This document shows positions 1 to 8,060 of a DNA stretch of 64,000 nt, in pieces. How positions within the stretch are numbered: the first letter of the stretch is position 1; every line of letters starts with the position of its first letter. Below the pieces are notes generated by a model that did no database searches, was not told the origin of the DNA, and saw only the letters and a list, made by a program, of their open reading frames with translations. A program made the translations under genes and the position numbers. This stretch comes from Verrucomicrobiaceae bacterium (lineage in GTDB: Bacteria > Verrucomicrobiota > Verrucomicrobiia > Verrucomicrobiales > Verrucomicrobiaceae). Where the stretch lies: NCBI GenBank assembly GCA_027490195.1, contig JAIXYN010000044.1, forward strand, positions 1-64,000, in the 5' to 3' direction.

Positions 1-1
1 C

Positions 2-109
2 AAACGAGTGCTCAAGCTCTCACTGCCACGCCAAAAACGCCCCTGGATGGACGCCATCTTCCACAAAATCGACTCCCTCGTCGCTCCTCTGACTTACTCT
101 ACTGCATAA
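2..109 (+). CDS. 3' end of an unidentified CDS
   Basis: An open frame runs in from the left edge and ends at TAA 107-109, giving 35 C-terminal residues rich in basic and hydrophobic side chains (KRPWMDAIFHKIDSL within it). No domain is recognisable in so short a piece. The tail could belong to a transposase, since the sequence right after it is repeat-like, but that is a guess. The start lies outside the window. Confidence 0.45.
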   Translation, partial: KRVLKLSLPRQKRPWMDAIFHKIDSLVAPLTYSTA

Positions 110-284
110 TCCGGGTTTACCCAGTTCCTCCACACCGCCCCGCCCCTCCGCGTCCCCCACCGCACGTATTGTAGTACCTGCTTCAGCAGGCTCTGGCCGA
201 ACCACCCAGCGCAGCTTGCTTTCGTAGCCCAAAGGGCGAAGTAGGATTGCGGTCACCCCATTCCGGATGCCCCCTATTCAGAAA
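110..284. other. Intergenic stretch with repeat-like hairpins
   Basis: No convincing gene is present. It contains a small dyad around 178-192 (CCTGCT/AGCAGG arms) and a GCCC...GGGC segment near 229-238, both of the kind scattered through intergenic DNA of PVC bacteria. It leads directly into the 10-bp periodic array before the SDR gene. Confidence 0.4.
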
Positions 285-324
285 ACCACTGCAAACAAAC
301 GCAAACCACCGTAAACAACCGCAA
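285..324 (+). repeat. Four tandem 10-bp units upstream of the SDR gene
   Basis: Four consecutive units of exactly 10 bp follow the pattern ACMAMYGYAA: ACCACTGCAA, ACAAACGCAA, ACCACCGTAA, ACAACCGCAA. The array ends 17 nt before the ATG at 342. A closely related 10-bp array sits just upstream of menB at 21521-21560, so this is a dispersed family, not low complexity. Confidence 0.75.
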
Positions 325-341
325 ACTTCCCCTCCCCGCTC

Positions 342-1112
342 ATGTCCTCCCCACTTTTCAATCTCACTGGCAAAGCAGCACTCGTCACCGGCGGCAGCAA
401 AGGTCTTGGCAAAGCCATGGCCCGTGGTTTCGCCGAAGCTGGTGCGGATGTCTTCATCTCCAGCCGCAATGCCGAGGAACTCGCCGCCGCCGCCGCTGAA
501 ATCGGCGCGGGATTGAACGTCAAAATCGAGTGGATGGTGGCTGACATGGCCGATCGTGCAGCCGTGAAGGCACTGGCTGTGGAAGCAGAAAAGCGCCTCG
601 GCAAGATCGACATCCTGGTCAACAACGCCGGCATCAACAATCCCCAGGCCATCGACGAAATCACCGATGAAGTCTGGGACCGCAATGTCGAGGTGGATCT
701 CACCGCCGTCATGTCCCTCACCCGCGCCGTTGTCCCCGGCATGAAGTCGCGCCAGTGGGGCCGCATCATCCACATCTCCAGCGTCCTTGGCGTCGGCGGC
801 CGTCTCAAGCGCAATGTCTATTGCGCCTGCAAGGCAGCGCTCATCGGCCTCGCCCGTGCCAGCGCGCTCGATCTCGGCCCCTACGGCATCACCGTGAACT
901 GCCTCTGCCCCGGCCCCTTCCTCACCGACATGCCCGGCAAGCTGCTCAATGACGAGGAGAAACAATACTTTGCGGACCGCACGGCGGTGAAACGCTGGGC
1001 CGCCCCCCGTGAACTCGCCGGCCCTGCCTTAATGCTGGCCAGCGAAGCCGGCAGCTACATCACCGGCCAGGGCATCGTGGTGGATGGTGGGGCTGCGGTG
1101 AACGTGCTCTAA
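342..1112 (+). CDS. SDR family NAD(P)-dependent oxidoreductase
   Basis: A 256-aa classical short-chain dehydrogenase/reductase, the usual length for the FabG/gluconate 5-dehydrogenase type. Visible motifs are the Rossmann TGGSKGLG at residues 16-23, NNAG at about 94-97, and the catalytic Ser147, Tyr160 and Lys164 (YCACK). A C-terminal ITGQGIVVDGG matches the usual end of the fold. It should reduce a ketone or oxidise an alcohol with NAD(P)H in the cytoplasm; the substrate cannot be read from sequence. The ATG at 342 is preceded by the 10-bp repeat array and a C-rich leader with no good Shine-Dalgarno. It faces the convergent methyltransferase gene 12 nt downstream. Confidence 0.92.
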   Translation: MSSPLFNLTGKAALVTGGSKGLGKAMARGFAEAGADVFISSRNAEELAAAAAEIGAGLNVKIEWMVADMADRAAVKALAVEAEKRLGKIDILVNNAGINNPQAIDEITDEVWDRNVEVDLTAVMSLTRAVVPGMKSRQWGRIIHISSVLGVGGRLKRNVYCACKAALIGLARASALDLGPYGITVNCLCPGPFLTDMPGKLLNDEEKQYFADRTAVKRWAAPRELAGPALMLASEAGSYITGQGIVVDGGAAVNVL

Positions 1113-1124
1113 ATCAGCAGGCAA

Positions 1125-1832
1125 TTATCTCGATGGCGAGGTCGCTGCATTGGCAGCCCCCTGCTCCGCCTTGCCAAAGAACATCAAATGCTGCCACGGC
1201 AGCCCGTCATACTCCCGCACGAGTTTGAAGCCGTTGGCGTTCATCTCCTTGTTGATTTGAGCCTTACTCATCTTGTGCTCGGGTTTGATGGGGACGGTGT
1301 CGTCTTCGGCACGGAATTCCACGAGGACGAGTTGCCCGCCGGGTTTTAGGGCGGCGCGCATGCTGGCGAGCATTTGCACGGGGTGGGAGAATTCGTGATA
1401 CACGTCCACCAGCAGAATCATGTCGCAAGTGTTCGGCGGCAGCTTGGGATCGTGGTAGAGGCTGTTGATTGGGATGATGTTTTTCAGCCCCTTGCTCTCG
1501 ATGTTATGCTTGAGCATCTCGATCATCTCGGGCTGGACATCCACGGCATAGACCTTCCCCTTCTCACCGACCATTTCGGCCAGCGGCAGGGTGTGGAAGC
1601 CGTTGCCGCAGCCCATGTCGCAGACCACCATGCCGGGCTTCACGTGAAGCTGCTCGCGCATCTGGGAGGGGCCTTCTTCCTGCTCGCGCACACGGCGCAT
1701 CAGCCACTCGGCCCCCTTCCAGTGCATGGTTTGGGCGATGACTCGGCCTTCGTACTCCGTCAGCGGTGGAGGTGCCTCTTGGGCGGACAGGTTGAAGGCT
1801 GAGAGAAGGATCAGGGTGATGAACAGGCGCAT
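1125..1832 (-). CDS. Secreted class I SAM-dependent methyltransferase
   Basis: A 235-aa protein with methyltransferase motif I (VCDMGCGNGFHT) followed by the usual acidic loop (VYAVDVQPEM) and a post-I ILLVDVYHEF motif. The start is placed at 1832, not at the longer 1880 start, because residues 1-18 from there (MRLFITLILLSAFNLSAQ) make a clean signal peptide. Exported Methyltransf_11/25-like proteins of this form are common in Planctomycetes and Verrucomicrobia; their substrate is unknown. SAM supply outside the cytoplasm is a puzzle, so a periplasmic location is an inference from the signal only. Confidence 0.82.
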   Translation of the reverse strand: MRLFITLILLSAFNLSAQEAPPPLTEYEGRVIAQTMHWKGAEWLMRRVREQEEGPSQMREQLHVKPGMVVCDMGCGNGFHTLPLAEMVGEKGKVYAVDVQPEMIEMLKHNIESKGLKNIIPINSLYHDPKLPPNTCDMILLVDVYHEFSHPVQMLASMRAALKPGGQLVLVEFRAEDDTVPIKPEHKMSKAQINKEMNANGFKLVREYDGLPWQHLMFFGKAEQGAANAATSPSR

Positions 1833-1941
1833 GGTGAAGGTAATGAACGATGGAAATCGTGCAAATGTAGCGAATTGCACGCTAAAGACTTTTCCAGACT
1901 CGCACTGGAAATCCCAGAACGACTACGTATCCTCTTGGATC

Positions 1942-2796
1942 ATGACTCGTCGTTTCACCGCCCGCCTGCTGCTGCCCCTGCTGGGAGCTGCTTGCATTGC
2001 CGTGCTCAAGGCCCAGGATGCGCCGGAACGCACGCCTGAAAAGAACCCGATCCCTGAAGATGTGGTGGGTGATGAGCATGTGCGTGAGGAATTCGGGGTG
2101 AACCAGTTCACCACCCCCTCCATCCGCAAGCTCTTCGACATGCTCAACAACGTCGGCAAGCTGCGCTTTGACGACCTGAAGCGCCCATTCACTGACAAAA
2201 CCCCAGCCGACCGCGTCGTCGTAGCCATGGGCCTCGGCACCCTGATCGCCGACGGCTTCCTCATCGTGCAATGCGAGCGCGTGGACGAGATGGAGGCTGT
2301 GGGCCGCGCCATGATCAAATACGGCAAAGCGCTGGGAGCCGGCAACCGCATGAACAAGCACACTGGCAGCCTGTTTGAATACAGCCTGAAGGGCAACTGG
2401 CAGGACCTGCGCGTCGAACTGGCGAAAACCCAGGCCGACGTGGAGGCGGAGATGGTGATGCTGCGTGATGTGGACATCGCACATCTCATCAGCTTAGGCG
2501 GCTGGCTGCGTGCGTTGGAGATCGCCACCAAGAGCATCAGCGACAACTACGCGGAGGAAAAGACGCGCCAGCTCACGCGCCGTGACATCGCTGAGTATTA
2601 CATGATGAGCCTCGATAGCCTGCATCCGAGCATCATGAAAAACCCTGCGCTGCAGGAGCTCCGCAAAGGTCTGGAAGGCATGCTTCCGCTGTTGGATGTA
2701 CCAGAAGGCAAGGCGTTGACTCAGGAAGAGGTGAAGGCGCTTCATCAAAAAGCGTCCTCACTCTGCCACATCATCACCGATAAGATGAACGGCTAA
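1942..2796 (+). CDS. Hypothetical exported protein
   Basis: A 284-aa protein of unknown function. The start at 1942 gives an Arg-rich n-region and hydrophobic core (RRFTARLLLPLLGAACIAVLKAQ), i.e. a signal peptide; a longer frame back to 1726 overlaps the divergent methyltransferase gene and is unlikely. The mature part is alpha-helical in appearance, with no cysteines forming a recognisable site and no known motif. It reads like a verrucomicrobial lineage-specific periplasmic protein. Followed after 28 nt by another hypothetical gene, probably co-transcribed. Confidence 0.7.
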   Translation: MTRRFTARLLLPLLGAACIAVLKAQDAPERTPEKNPIPEDVVGDEHVREEFGVNQFTTPSIRKLFDMLNNVGKLRFDDLKRPFTDKTPADRVVVAMGLGTLIADGFLIVQCERVDEMEAVGRAMIKYGKALGAGNRMNKHTGSLFEYSLKGNWQDLRVELAKTQADVEAEMVMLRDVDIAHLISLGGWLRALEIATKSISDNYAEEKTRQLTRRDIAEYYMMSLDSLHPSIMKNPALQELRKGLEGMLPLLDVPEGKALTQEEVKALHQKASSLCHIITDKMNG

Positions 2797-2824
2797 GCCC
2801 ATTCCCGCTACGTAACCCTTTCTC

Positions 2825-3319
2825 ATGGCCAATCTCACTCCACAGCAGCGTCAACTCGTCGAACAATGGGCCGCTGAAGGTGCCAATCTCAACCAGATCC
2901 AGGACCGCCTGCGCAGCGAATGCGAAACCACGCTTACCTACATGGAGACGCGCCTGCTCATCATGGAGCTGGGTGTCAAACTCCAGGACAAGCCTCGCGA
3001 AGTGCCTCCTGAGGAAAAGCCTGCTCCGCCACAGTCTGAAACTGCCGCCGATGGTGACGTGGCTGTCGCCGATGAAGTTGTCTCCCCCGAGGCGGGTGCA
3101 GACGGCGACCTGAAAGTCTCCGTGGATGAAGTTCCGCCTCCCGGTGCCATCATCAGCGGCAGAGCCACCTTCAGCGATGGCGTCGTGGTGCAGTGGTTCA
3201 TGGATGAGCAAGGCCGCTTTGGCATGCGTGGCCCCGCACCCGGCTACCAACCGCCTGCTACCGACATCCCCGCCTTCCAGGCCGAACTCGACAACATCCT
3301 TCAGCTCCGTGGTTTCTGA
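2825..3319 (+). CDS. Conserved hypothetical protein (164 aa)
   Basis: A cytoplasmic-looking 164-aa protein. The first 60 residues form a helical segment beginning MANLTPQQRQLVEQW that resembles a small helix-turn-helix or coiled-coil (LNQIQDRL, TYMETRLLIMEL). An acidic, Pro/Ala-rich linker (about 60-105) follows, then a C-terminal beta-rich domain (GRATFSDGVVVQWFMDEQGRFGM) of about 50 residues. The last part looks like a small conserved verrucomicrobial domain. No enzymatic motif is visible. It lies between a secreted hypothetical and a trpG-type gene, all on the same strand. Confidence 0.7.
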   Translation: MANLTPQQRQLVEQWAAEGANLNQIQDRLRSECETTLTYMETRLLIMELGVKLQDKPREVPPEEKPAPPQSETAADGDVAVADEVVSPEAGADGDLKVSVDEVPPPGAIISGRATFSDGVVVQWFMDEQGRFGMRGPAPGYQPPATDIPAFQAELDNILQLRGF

Positions 3320-3351
3320 ACTTTAAACCTTAAACTTGGAACTCCGTCTCT

Positions 3352-3921
3352 GTGCTCCTGATCATCGACAACTACGACTCCTTCACCTACAACCTCGTCC
3401 AGTACTTCGGCGAGATGGGAGCCGTCATGGAAATCCGCCGCAACGACCAGGTGACGCTGGACGAGATCGAGAAGCTCAAGCCCGACCACATCTGCATCTC
3501 TCCCGGCCCCTGCACACCGAAGGAAGCCGGCATCAGCTGCGCAGTTATCGAGCGTTTTGGCAAATCCACCCCTCTCCTCGGTGTCTGCCTCGGCCATCAG
3601 GCCATCGGCCACGTCTTTGGCGGCGATGTCGTCCGCGCCGGACGCCTCATGCACGGCAAGACCTCGATGATCAATCATAAGGGAGAATCCGTCTTCAAAG
3701 GCCTGCCGCAGCCCTTTGAGGCCACGCGCTACCATTCGCTCCTCGTCAAACGCGACACCCTGCCCGACTGCCTCGCCATCACCGCCACGGCAAGTGACGA
3801 TGAATCCGAGATCATGGGCCTGCGCCACAAGGAACTCCCCATCCACGGCGTGCAGTTTCATCCCGAATCCATCCTGACCCAGGAAGGCAAGAAACTGCTG
3901 AGGAACTTCTTGGAGATGTGA
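3352..3921 (+). CDS. trpG: Aminodeoxychorismate/anthranilate synthase glutaminase subunit
   Basis: A 189-aa class I glutamine amidotransferase. The N-terminus [14 protein letters not shown] is diagnostic of the TrpG/PabA family. The catalytic triad is Cys79 in GVCLGHQ and His170/Glu172 in HPES. It hydrolyses glutamine and passes ammonia to TrpE or PabB, making anthranilate or 4-amino-4-deoxychorismate. The start codon is GTG at 3352; no ATG fits the conserved N-terminus. No TrpE/PabB partner lies in the window, so it may serve both pathways (amphibolic PabA/TrpG), as in several bacteria with one glutaminase. Could equally be named pabA. Confidence 0.92.
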   Translation: MLLIIDNYDSFTYNLVQYFGEMGAVMEIRRNDQVTLDEIEKLKPDHICISPGPCTPKEAGISCAVIERFGKSTPLLGVCLGHQAIGHVFGGDVVRAGRLMHGKTSMINHKGESVFKGLPQPFEATRYHSLLVKRDTLPDCLAITATASDDESEIMGLRHKELPIHGVQFHPESILTQEGKKLLRNFLEM

Positions 3922-3942
3922 TCGGGAGATAGGAGTGAAGCC

Positions 3943-4362
3943 ATGAACGACGAAGAACATCTCCGCCGTTTTGAGGATCACTCCCTGCCAAAAGAGGAAT
4001 GGAATCACCGTGCCCACCTGAAGGTGGCCTATCTGTATCTGAACCGTTTCTCCCAGCCAGAGGCCTTGGAACGGCTTCGCGTTGGCATCCAAGCCTACAA
4101 AGCCGCTCAAGGCATCCAGGACACACCCACCGGCGGCTATCATGAAACGATGACGCAGGTCTGGCTGCAGCTCGTGCACTCAGCCCTGCGCAAGTTCGGC
4201 CCGGCTGAAAGCGCCGATGCGTTTTTCGAAGCCCAGCCCCTGCTCTGCGACAAACGCACTCCCCTGCTCTTCTACTCGCGCGACCACCTCATGTCGCCCG
4301 AGGCAAAGCGTTCCTTCGTGACACCGGATCTCGCGCCGCTGCCAGGGCCGGTGGAGATGTGA
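3943..4362 (+). CDS. Conserved hypothetical protein (139 aa)
   Basis: A 139-aa soluble protein starting MNDEEHLRRFEDHSLP, with EWNHRAHLKVAYLYL early on. The conserved His, Trp and acidic residues (WNHRAHL, HDHLMSPEAKR-like end) suggest a small helical family of unknown function found beside metabolic genes in several phyla. No signal peptide or membrane segment. It starts 21 nt after trpG and may be in the same transcript. Function not assigned. Confidence 0.7.
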   Translation: MNDEEHLRRFEDHSLPKEEWNHRAHLKVAYLYLNRFSQPEALERLRVGIQAYKAAQGIQDTPTGGYHETMTQVWLQLVHSALRKFGPAESADAFFEAQPLLCDKRTPLLFYSRDHLMSPEAKRSFVTPDLAPLPGPVEM

Positions 4363-4463
4363 CGCTTCCATTCTGTTTGACCGCACCTGCGCAGGGCCTT
4401 GAGCAGATGTCACACGGGCAGGAGGCACTTGCCACGCAAGGGGCAGAGGCTTAATATGCCAAA

Positions 4464-5054
4464 ATGGGACTGCCAAATACCGCCAGCCGCATGACTCCCC
4501 AGGAATTTTATCGCCTAGAGCGCGTTGCTGTCGAAAAAAGCGACTACTATCAGGGCCGTGTCTATTCCATGGCCGGTGGCGGAAAGCGTCACAGCATCAT
4601 CAAAGTGAACCTGATACGTGAACTCAGCCGTCTGCTCAAAGGCAAGCGCTGCGGTGCCTTTGACTCCGACCAGCGTATCCACGCGAAATGGAACGGCCTG
4701 CGCTGCTACCCCGATGCTAGCGTCATCTACAGCCCAATCGAATACGATGACGAAGACGATCAGAAAGAGACCGCAACCAACCCCTGCGTTGTCTTTGAAG
4801 TGTTATCCCAGCATACTGAAAGCTATGACCGTGGGCGCAAAGCCGAGGCCTATCGTGGTATTGAGAGCCTCCGCGCCTACATCCTCATCATGCAGGAGCG
4901 TCCGCACGTCGAGATTCAGGAGCGTCTCTATGACGGCACCTGGCGCCTACGCTGGGTTTCCGGCCTGGATGCCATCATCTCACTCCCGCAGATTGAAATC
5001 GACCTTGCAATGACCGAACTGTACGAGCGGGTGGACTTTGGCGAAGAAGAATAA
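4464..5054 (+). CDS. Uma2 family (DUF820) putative endonuclease
   Basis: A 196-aa protein of the Uma2/DUF820 family, which has a PD-(D/E)XK-like nuclease fold. Family hallmarks seen are MTPQEFYRLER near the start, DYYQGRVYSMAGG, the PDASVIYSP strand with its conserved Asp, and PCVVFEVLSQHTESYDRGRK, which carries the Glu and Lys of the active site. Members are abundant and multicopy in cyanobacteria and PVC bacteria, and their role is unclear (often suggested as mobile or defence nucleases). It stands alone, convergent with glyS. Confidence 0.88.
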   Translation: MGLPNTASRMTPQEFYRLERVAVEKSDYYQGRVYSMAGGGKRHSIIKVNLIRELSRLLKGKRCGAFDSDQRIHAKWNGLRCYPDASVIYSPIEYDDEDDQKETATNPCVVFEVLSQHTESYDRGRKAEAYRGIESLRAYILIMQERPHVEIQERLYDGTWRLRWVSGLDAIISLPQIEIDLAMTELYERVDFGEEE

Positions 5055-5127
5055 GGCAGCTCTGCGCTCCAAAGCGCACGCAGTTTTGGCCTGTCGATAA
5101 AACGGCTGACAATCCCGCAGCCGGGTT

Positions 5128-5148
5128 GGGGGATCAAGATGATCCCCC
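5128..5148. terminator. Hairpin between convergent Uma2 gene and glyS
   Basis: A perfect 9-bp stem (GGGGGATCA / TGATCCCCC) with a 3-nt AGA loop. It lies 13 nt from the glyS stop and 73 nt after the Uma2 stop, so it could terminate either transcript. No T-run follows on either strand, so intrinsic termination is likely weak or factor-assisted. Confidence 0.5.
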
Positions 5149-5161
5149 TTCTGGACTTGTC

Positions 5162-6943
5162 TTACGACACCAGCGGCAGAAGCTTGCCGAGGAGATCGCT
5201 GATCTTCACGCGCTCCTGTTCACCGCTATCGCGGTGGCGCAGGGTCACGGTGTCGAGGAGTTCGGGGCCCTTTTCGCCGAGGGAGTCGAAGTCGATGGTC
5301 ACGCCGAAGGGGGTGCCAACTTCGTCCTGTCGGGCGTAGCGGCGGCCAATGGAGGCGGTTTCGTCGTAAAAGCAATTCATGTGCTTCTTGAGCAGCGCAT
5401 AGACCTCGCGCGCTTTGGCGACGAGTTCGGGCTTGTTCTTGAGCAGCGGGAACACACCTACCTTAATCGGGGCCACACGCGGATGCAGATGCAGGACAGT
5501 GATGATCTCCTTCTTGCCCTTCTCATCGACCTTTTCGGTTTCGGAGAAGGCCTTGGCGAGGACGGCGAGCGCCATGCGATCGAGACCAGCGGAAGGCTCG
5601 ATGACGTGGGGGACGTAGCTGCCTTTGAAGAGACGCTCGAACCATGCACGCACGGCGGGCTCGGACATCGGCTCGCCCTTGGTCTTAGCGGCTTCAGCGG
5701 CAAGGCGCTTCTGAATGAGAGCTTCCTTCTGCTCGTCGGTGAGTTTCGCAGCTGCCGTCTTGAGTTCTTCGTCGAAGATTTCTTGGGACTTGGTGCTGGC
5801 GTTTTGATGCGCGGATAAATCGAAGTCGCCACGGGCGGCGATGCCTTCGAGTTCTTCGGTGCCGAAGGGGAATTCGCAGAGAATGTCCACGCAGGCGCGG
5901 GCGTAGTGAGCCAAGTCGTCGGAGGTCTGCCAGTAATATTCCAGCACGTCGCCGAGGCCGATGCCTTCGTAGAACTTGGTGCGCTGATCGACCCAGTAGC
6001 GGTGCCACATCTGCCAGCCCCAGTTGGGCTTGGGCTCGCTAAGGTCTGCGCCTTCGACCCACGGGGCAACTTCGCCGCTGATGATCTCGACTGCTTCGTC
6101 GGGCTTGATGAAGAATTCGAGCTCCATCTGCTCAAACTCGCGACTGCGGAAGGTGAAGTTCTTTGGTGTGACCTCGTTGCGGAAGGCCTTGCCGATCTGA
6201 CCGATGCCGAAGGGTACCTTCACGCGGCTGGAGTCATAGACATTCTTGAACTGCGCGAAGATGGCCTGCGCGGTTTCGGGGCGCAGGTAGGTCACGTCAG
6301 CCTCGGTCGCTGTTGGGCCGAGGTAGGTCTTGAGCATGAGGTTGAACGGACGTGCCTCGCCGAGAGCACCGCCGGTTTCGGGATGGAAATCGACACTGCC
6401 ATTCACGGCGTCGATCTTCTCTTCATTGAGCAGTTCGATTTCCTCGGGCTTGCCAGCGGATTCACCGGCGTTTTGAGCAATCAAAGCGCGTATGCGCTTG
6501 CGGAAGCTTTCGATATGCTCACCATTCTTCATCAAGGCGGACACAACGCGGTCCCAGCGCCAGCCGGTGGGTGAGGTGGCACCGCTGTATTTCATGACCA
6601 CGCCGTCCTGCGGGTCCACATGGTCCGCACGCACGCGCTTGTTGGTCAGCGAGCACTCACGCATGAGATCAGCAAAGGTGTCCACATGGCCGCTGGCCTT
6701 CCAGATGGCCGGATTCATGAGGATGCTGGCGTCGAGGCCCAGCACGTCTTCGCGCTCCCGGGTCATGGTGTTCCACCAGGCGCTGCGCAGATTGCGCTTC
6801 AGCTCGGCACCCAGTGGGCCGTAGTCCCACACGCCGCCGCAGCCGCCGTAGATCTCACTGCTTTGATAGATGAAGCCGCGGCGCTTGCAGAGAGAAACAA
6901 TTTTCTCCATTTGCGCGATCGAGTTCTTGGCGTCGGTGGACAT
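5162..6943 (-). CDS. glyS: Glycyl-tRNA synthetase (dimeric type)
   Basis: A class II aminoacyl-tRNA synthetase of 593 aa that charges tRNA-Gly. It is the single-chain alpha2 form (archaeal/eukaryal and some bacterial type), not the alpha2beta2 form. It shows the N-terminal RRGFIYQSSEIYGGCGGVWDYGP block, motif 2 around FRNEVTPKNFTFRSREFEQME, and a motif 3 region (PHVIEPSAGLDR). The C-terminal anticodon-binding domain follows (VAPIKVGVFPLL, then ARQDEVGTPFGVTID). The start is set at 6943 (MSTDAK), because the longer frame to 7039 has an Arg/Pro-rich, non-homologous-looking N-terminus. The LysR gene lies 102 nt upstream on the same strand. Confidence 0.95.
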   Translation of the reverse strand: MSTDAKNSIAQMEKIVSLCKRRGFIYQSSEIYGGCGGVWDYGPLGAELKRNLRSAWWNTMTREREDVLGLDASILMNPAIWKASGHVDTFADLMRECSLTNKRVRADHVDPQDGVVMKYSGATSPTGWRWDRVVSALMKNGEHIESFRKRIRALIAQNAGESAGKPEEIELLNEEKIDAVNGSVDFHPETGGALGEARPFNLMLKTYLGPTATEADVTYLRPETAQAIFAQFKNVYDSSRVKVPFGIGQIGKAFRNEVTPKNFTFRSREFEQMELEFFIKPDEAVEIISGEVAPWVEGADLSEPKPNWGWQMWHRYWVDQRTKFYEGIGLGDVLEYYWQTSDDLAHYARACVDILCEFPFGTEELEGIAARGDFDLSAHQNASTKSQEIFDEELKTAAAKLTDEQKEALIQKRLAAEAAKTKGEPMSEPAVRAWFERLFKGSYVPHVIEPSAGLDRMALAVLAKAFSETEKVDEKGKKEIITVLHLHPRVAPIKVGVFPLLKNKPELVAKAREVYALLKKHMNCFYDETASIGRRYARQDEVGTPFGVTIDFDSLGEKGPELLDTVTLRHRDSGEQERVKISDLLGKLLPLVS

Positions 6944-7045
6944 GGTAGGTAGGACGATTGAGTGGATGAGGTATGCCGAATGACTGGATTGCCACCGGCG
7001 AGGGGGCGCGAAAGGAGCACCAGCACGCCTGTGGTGCAACGCTTT

Positions 7046-7939
7046 TCAGCCCCACAGTTCCCCTGCACGCAGCCATTCCTTCACCAGATCCCGAAACGCC
7101 CGCACGGCCGGATCATCGCCTTCCTTGGCCCAGACCATGACCAGCGGGATGGTCTGCTGGGGTTTGAGCGGGATCAGGGCGAGGTGCCTGCTGACGGTGC
7201 TTTCTGGCACAATGCCGATGCCCGTGCCCGCCTCGACATACTGCAAAATGGTACCTATGAGACTCGGCGTGTGCTTCACGCGCGGCGTGAAACCCGCCGC
7301 CTGGCAGCCTGCATGAATGGCATCGTGCGAGCCTGCGCCCTCACGACGAGCCAGGATGATCAGGGGCTCTCCCGCGAGCTTTTTCCATGGCAGAGAGGCA
7401 AGCTTGGCCCAAGGGTGATCCATCGGTACGGCGGCACAGAATTTTTCCTCCCGCAGCAGCAGCGTTTGCAAACCGAGCACTTCATGCGCAAGCACGGGAC
7501 GTGTCAAACCGACGGACAAGCGGCCTTTCGACACCATTTCCCACACACGCTCCGGCGTGCGCTCTTCCAGAATCACCGTCACGCGTGGGAAGCGTTTGCC
7601 GTATTCCTTAAGGAGACGGGAAAGGAACATGCGCGTGGGCGGGCCGATGTAGCCGAGCCGCAGCTCGCCTTCCTCGCCTTTGGCAGTACGGCGCACGCGC
7701 CGCAGCGCCTCGTCCAGGCGTTCAAGAATCAAACCCGTCTCGTGCAGCAGCACGGCACCGGCCGGTGTCAGCCGTGGTGAGCGGCGCTCGCGCTCGAGCA
7801 ATTGCGCGCCAAGCTCGCGCTCCATTTCCTGCACCGCGCGGCTCAGTGCCGGTTGCGCGATGCGCAGCCGCCGTGCCGCCTTCGAGAAGCTCAACTCCTC
7901 GGCCACCGCCTGAAAATATCGCAGATGTCGCAGTTCCAT
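7046..7939 (-). CDS. LysR family transcriptional regulator
   Basis: A 297-aa regulator with the standard LysR layout. The N-terminal winged HTH is at residues 1-60 (MELRHLRYFQAVAEE, FSKAARRLRIAQPALSRAV). A linker helix and a periplasmic-binding-protein-like effector domain follow (LRLGYIGP at about 94, and PLIILARREGAGSH). It is transcribed divergently from the very large secreted protein gene at 8061. LysR regulators often control the divergent gene, so the 121-bp gap is the obvious operator region. The effector is unknown. Confidence 0.93.
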   Translation of the reverse strand: MELRHLRYFQAVAEELSFSKAARRLRIAQPALSRAVQEMERELGAQLLERERRSPRLTPAGAVLLHETGLILERLDEALRRVRRTAKGEEGELRLGYIGPPTRMFLSRLLKEYGKRFPRVTVILEERTPERVWEMVSKGRLSVGLTRPVLAHEVLGLQTLLLREEKFCAAVPMDHPWAKLASLPWKKLAGEPLIILARREGAGSHDAIHAGCQAAGFTPRVKHTPSLIGTILQYVEAGTGIGIVPESTVSRHLALIPLKPQQTIPLVMVWAKEGDDPAVRAFRDLVKEWLRAGELWG

Positions 7940-8060
7940 GATTGAAGGCAGTCTGCCGTTGCATGTCTCCGATGCAAATCAGGGTTGCCGCTATCTTGAC
8001 ACACTTTTTACTGTTCGGAATGAGTCCGTCCTGATAAGCAGTAAGCCAGCATTCGCCCAT
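7940..8060. promoter_or_regulatory. Divergent control region, LysR gene / 1181-aa exoprotein gene
   Basis: A 121-bp gap separates two divergent genes. On the plus strand a perfect -35 hexamer TTGACA lies at 7996-8001, but the sequence 17 bp further on (AATGAG at 8019) is a poor -10. A LysR-dependent promoter, which tolerates weak core elements, would explain this. No clear T-N11-A palindrome was settled by eye. Confidence 0.3.
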
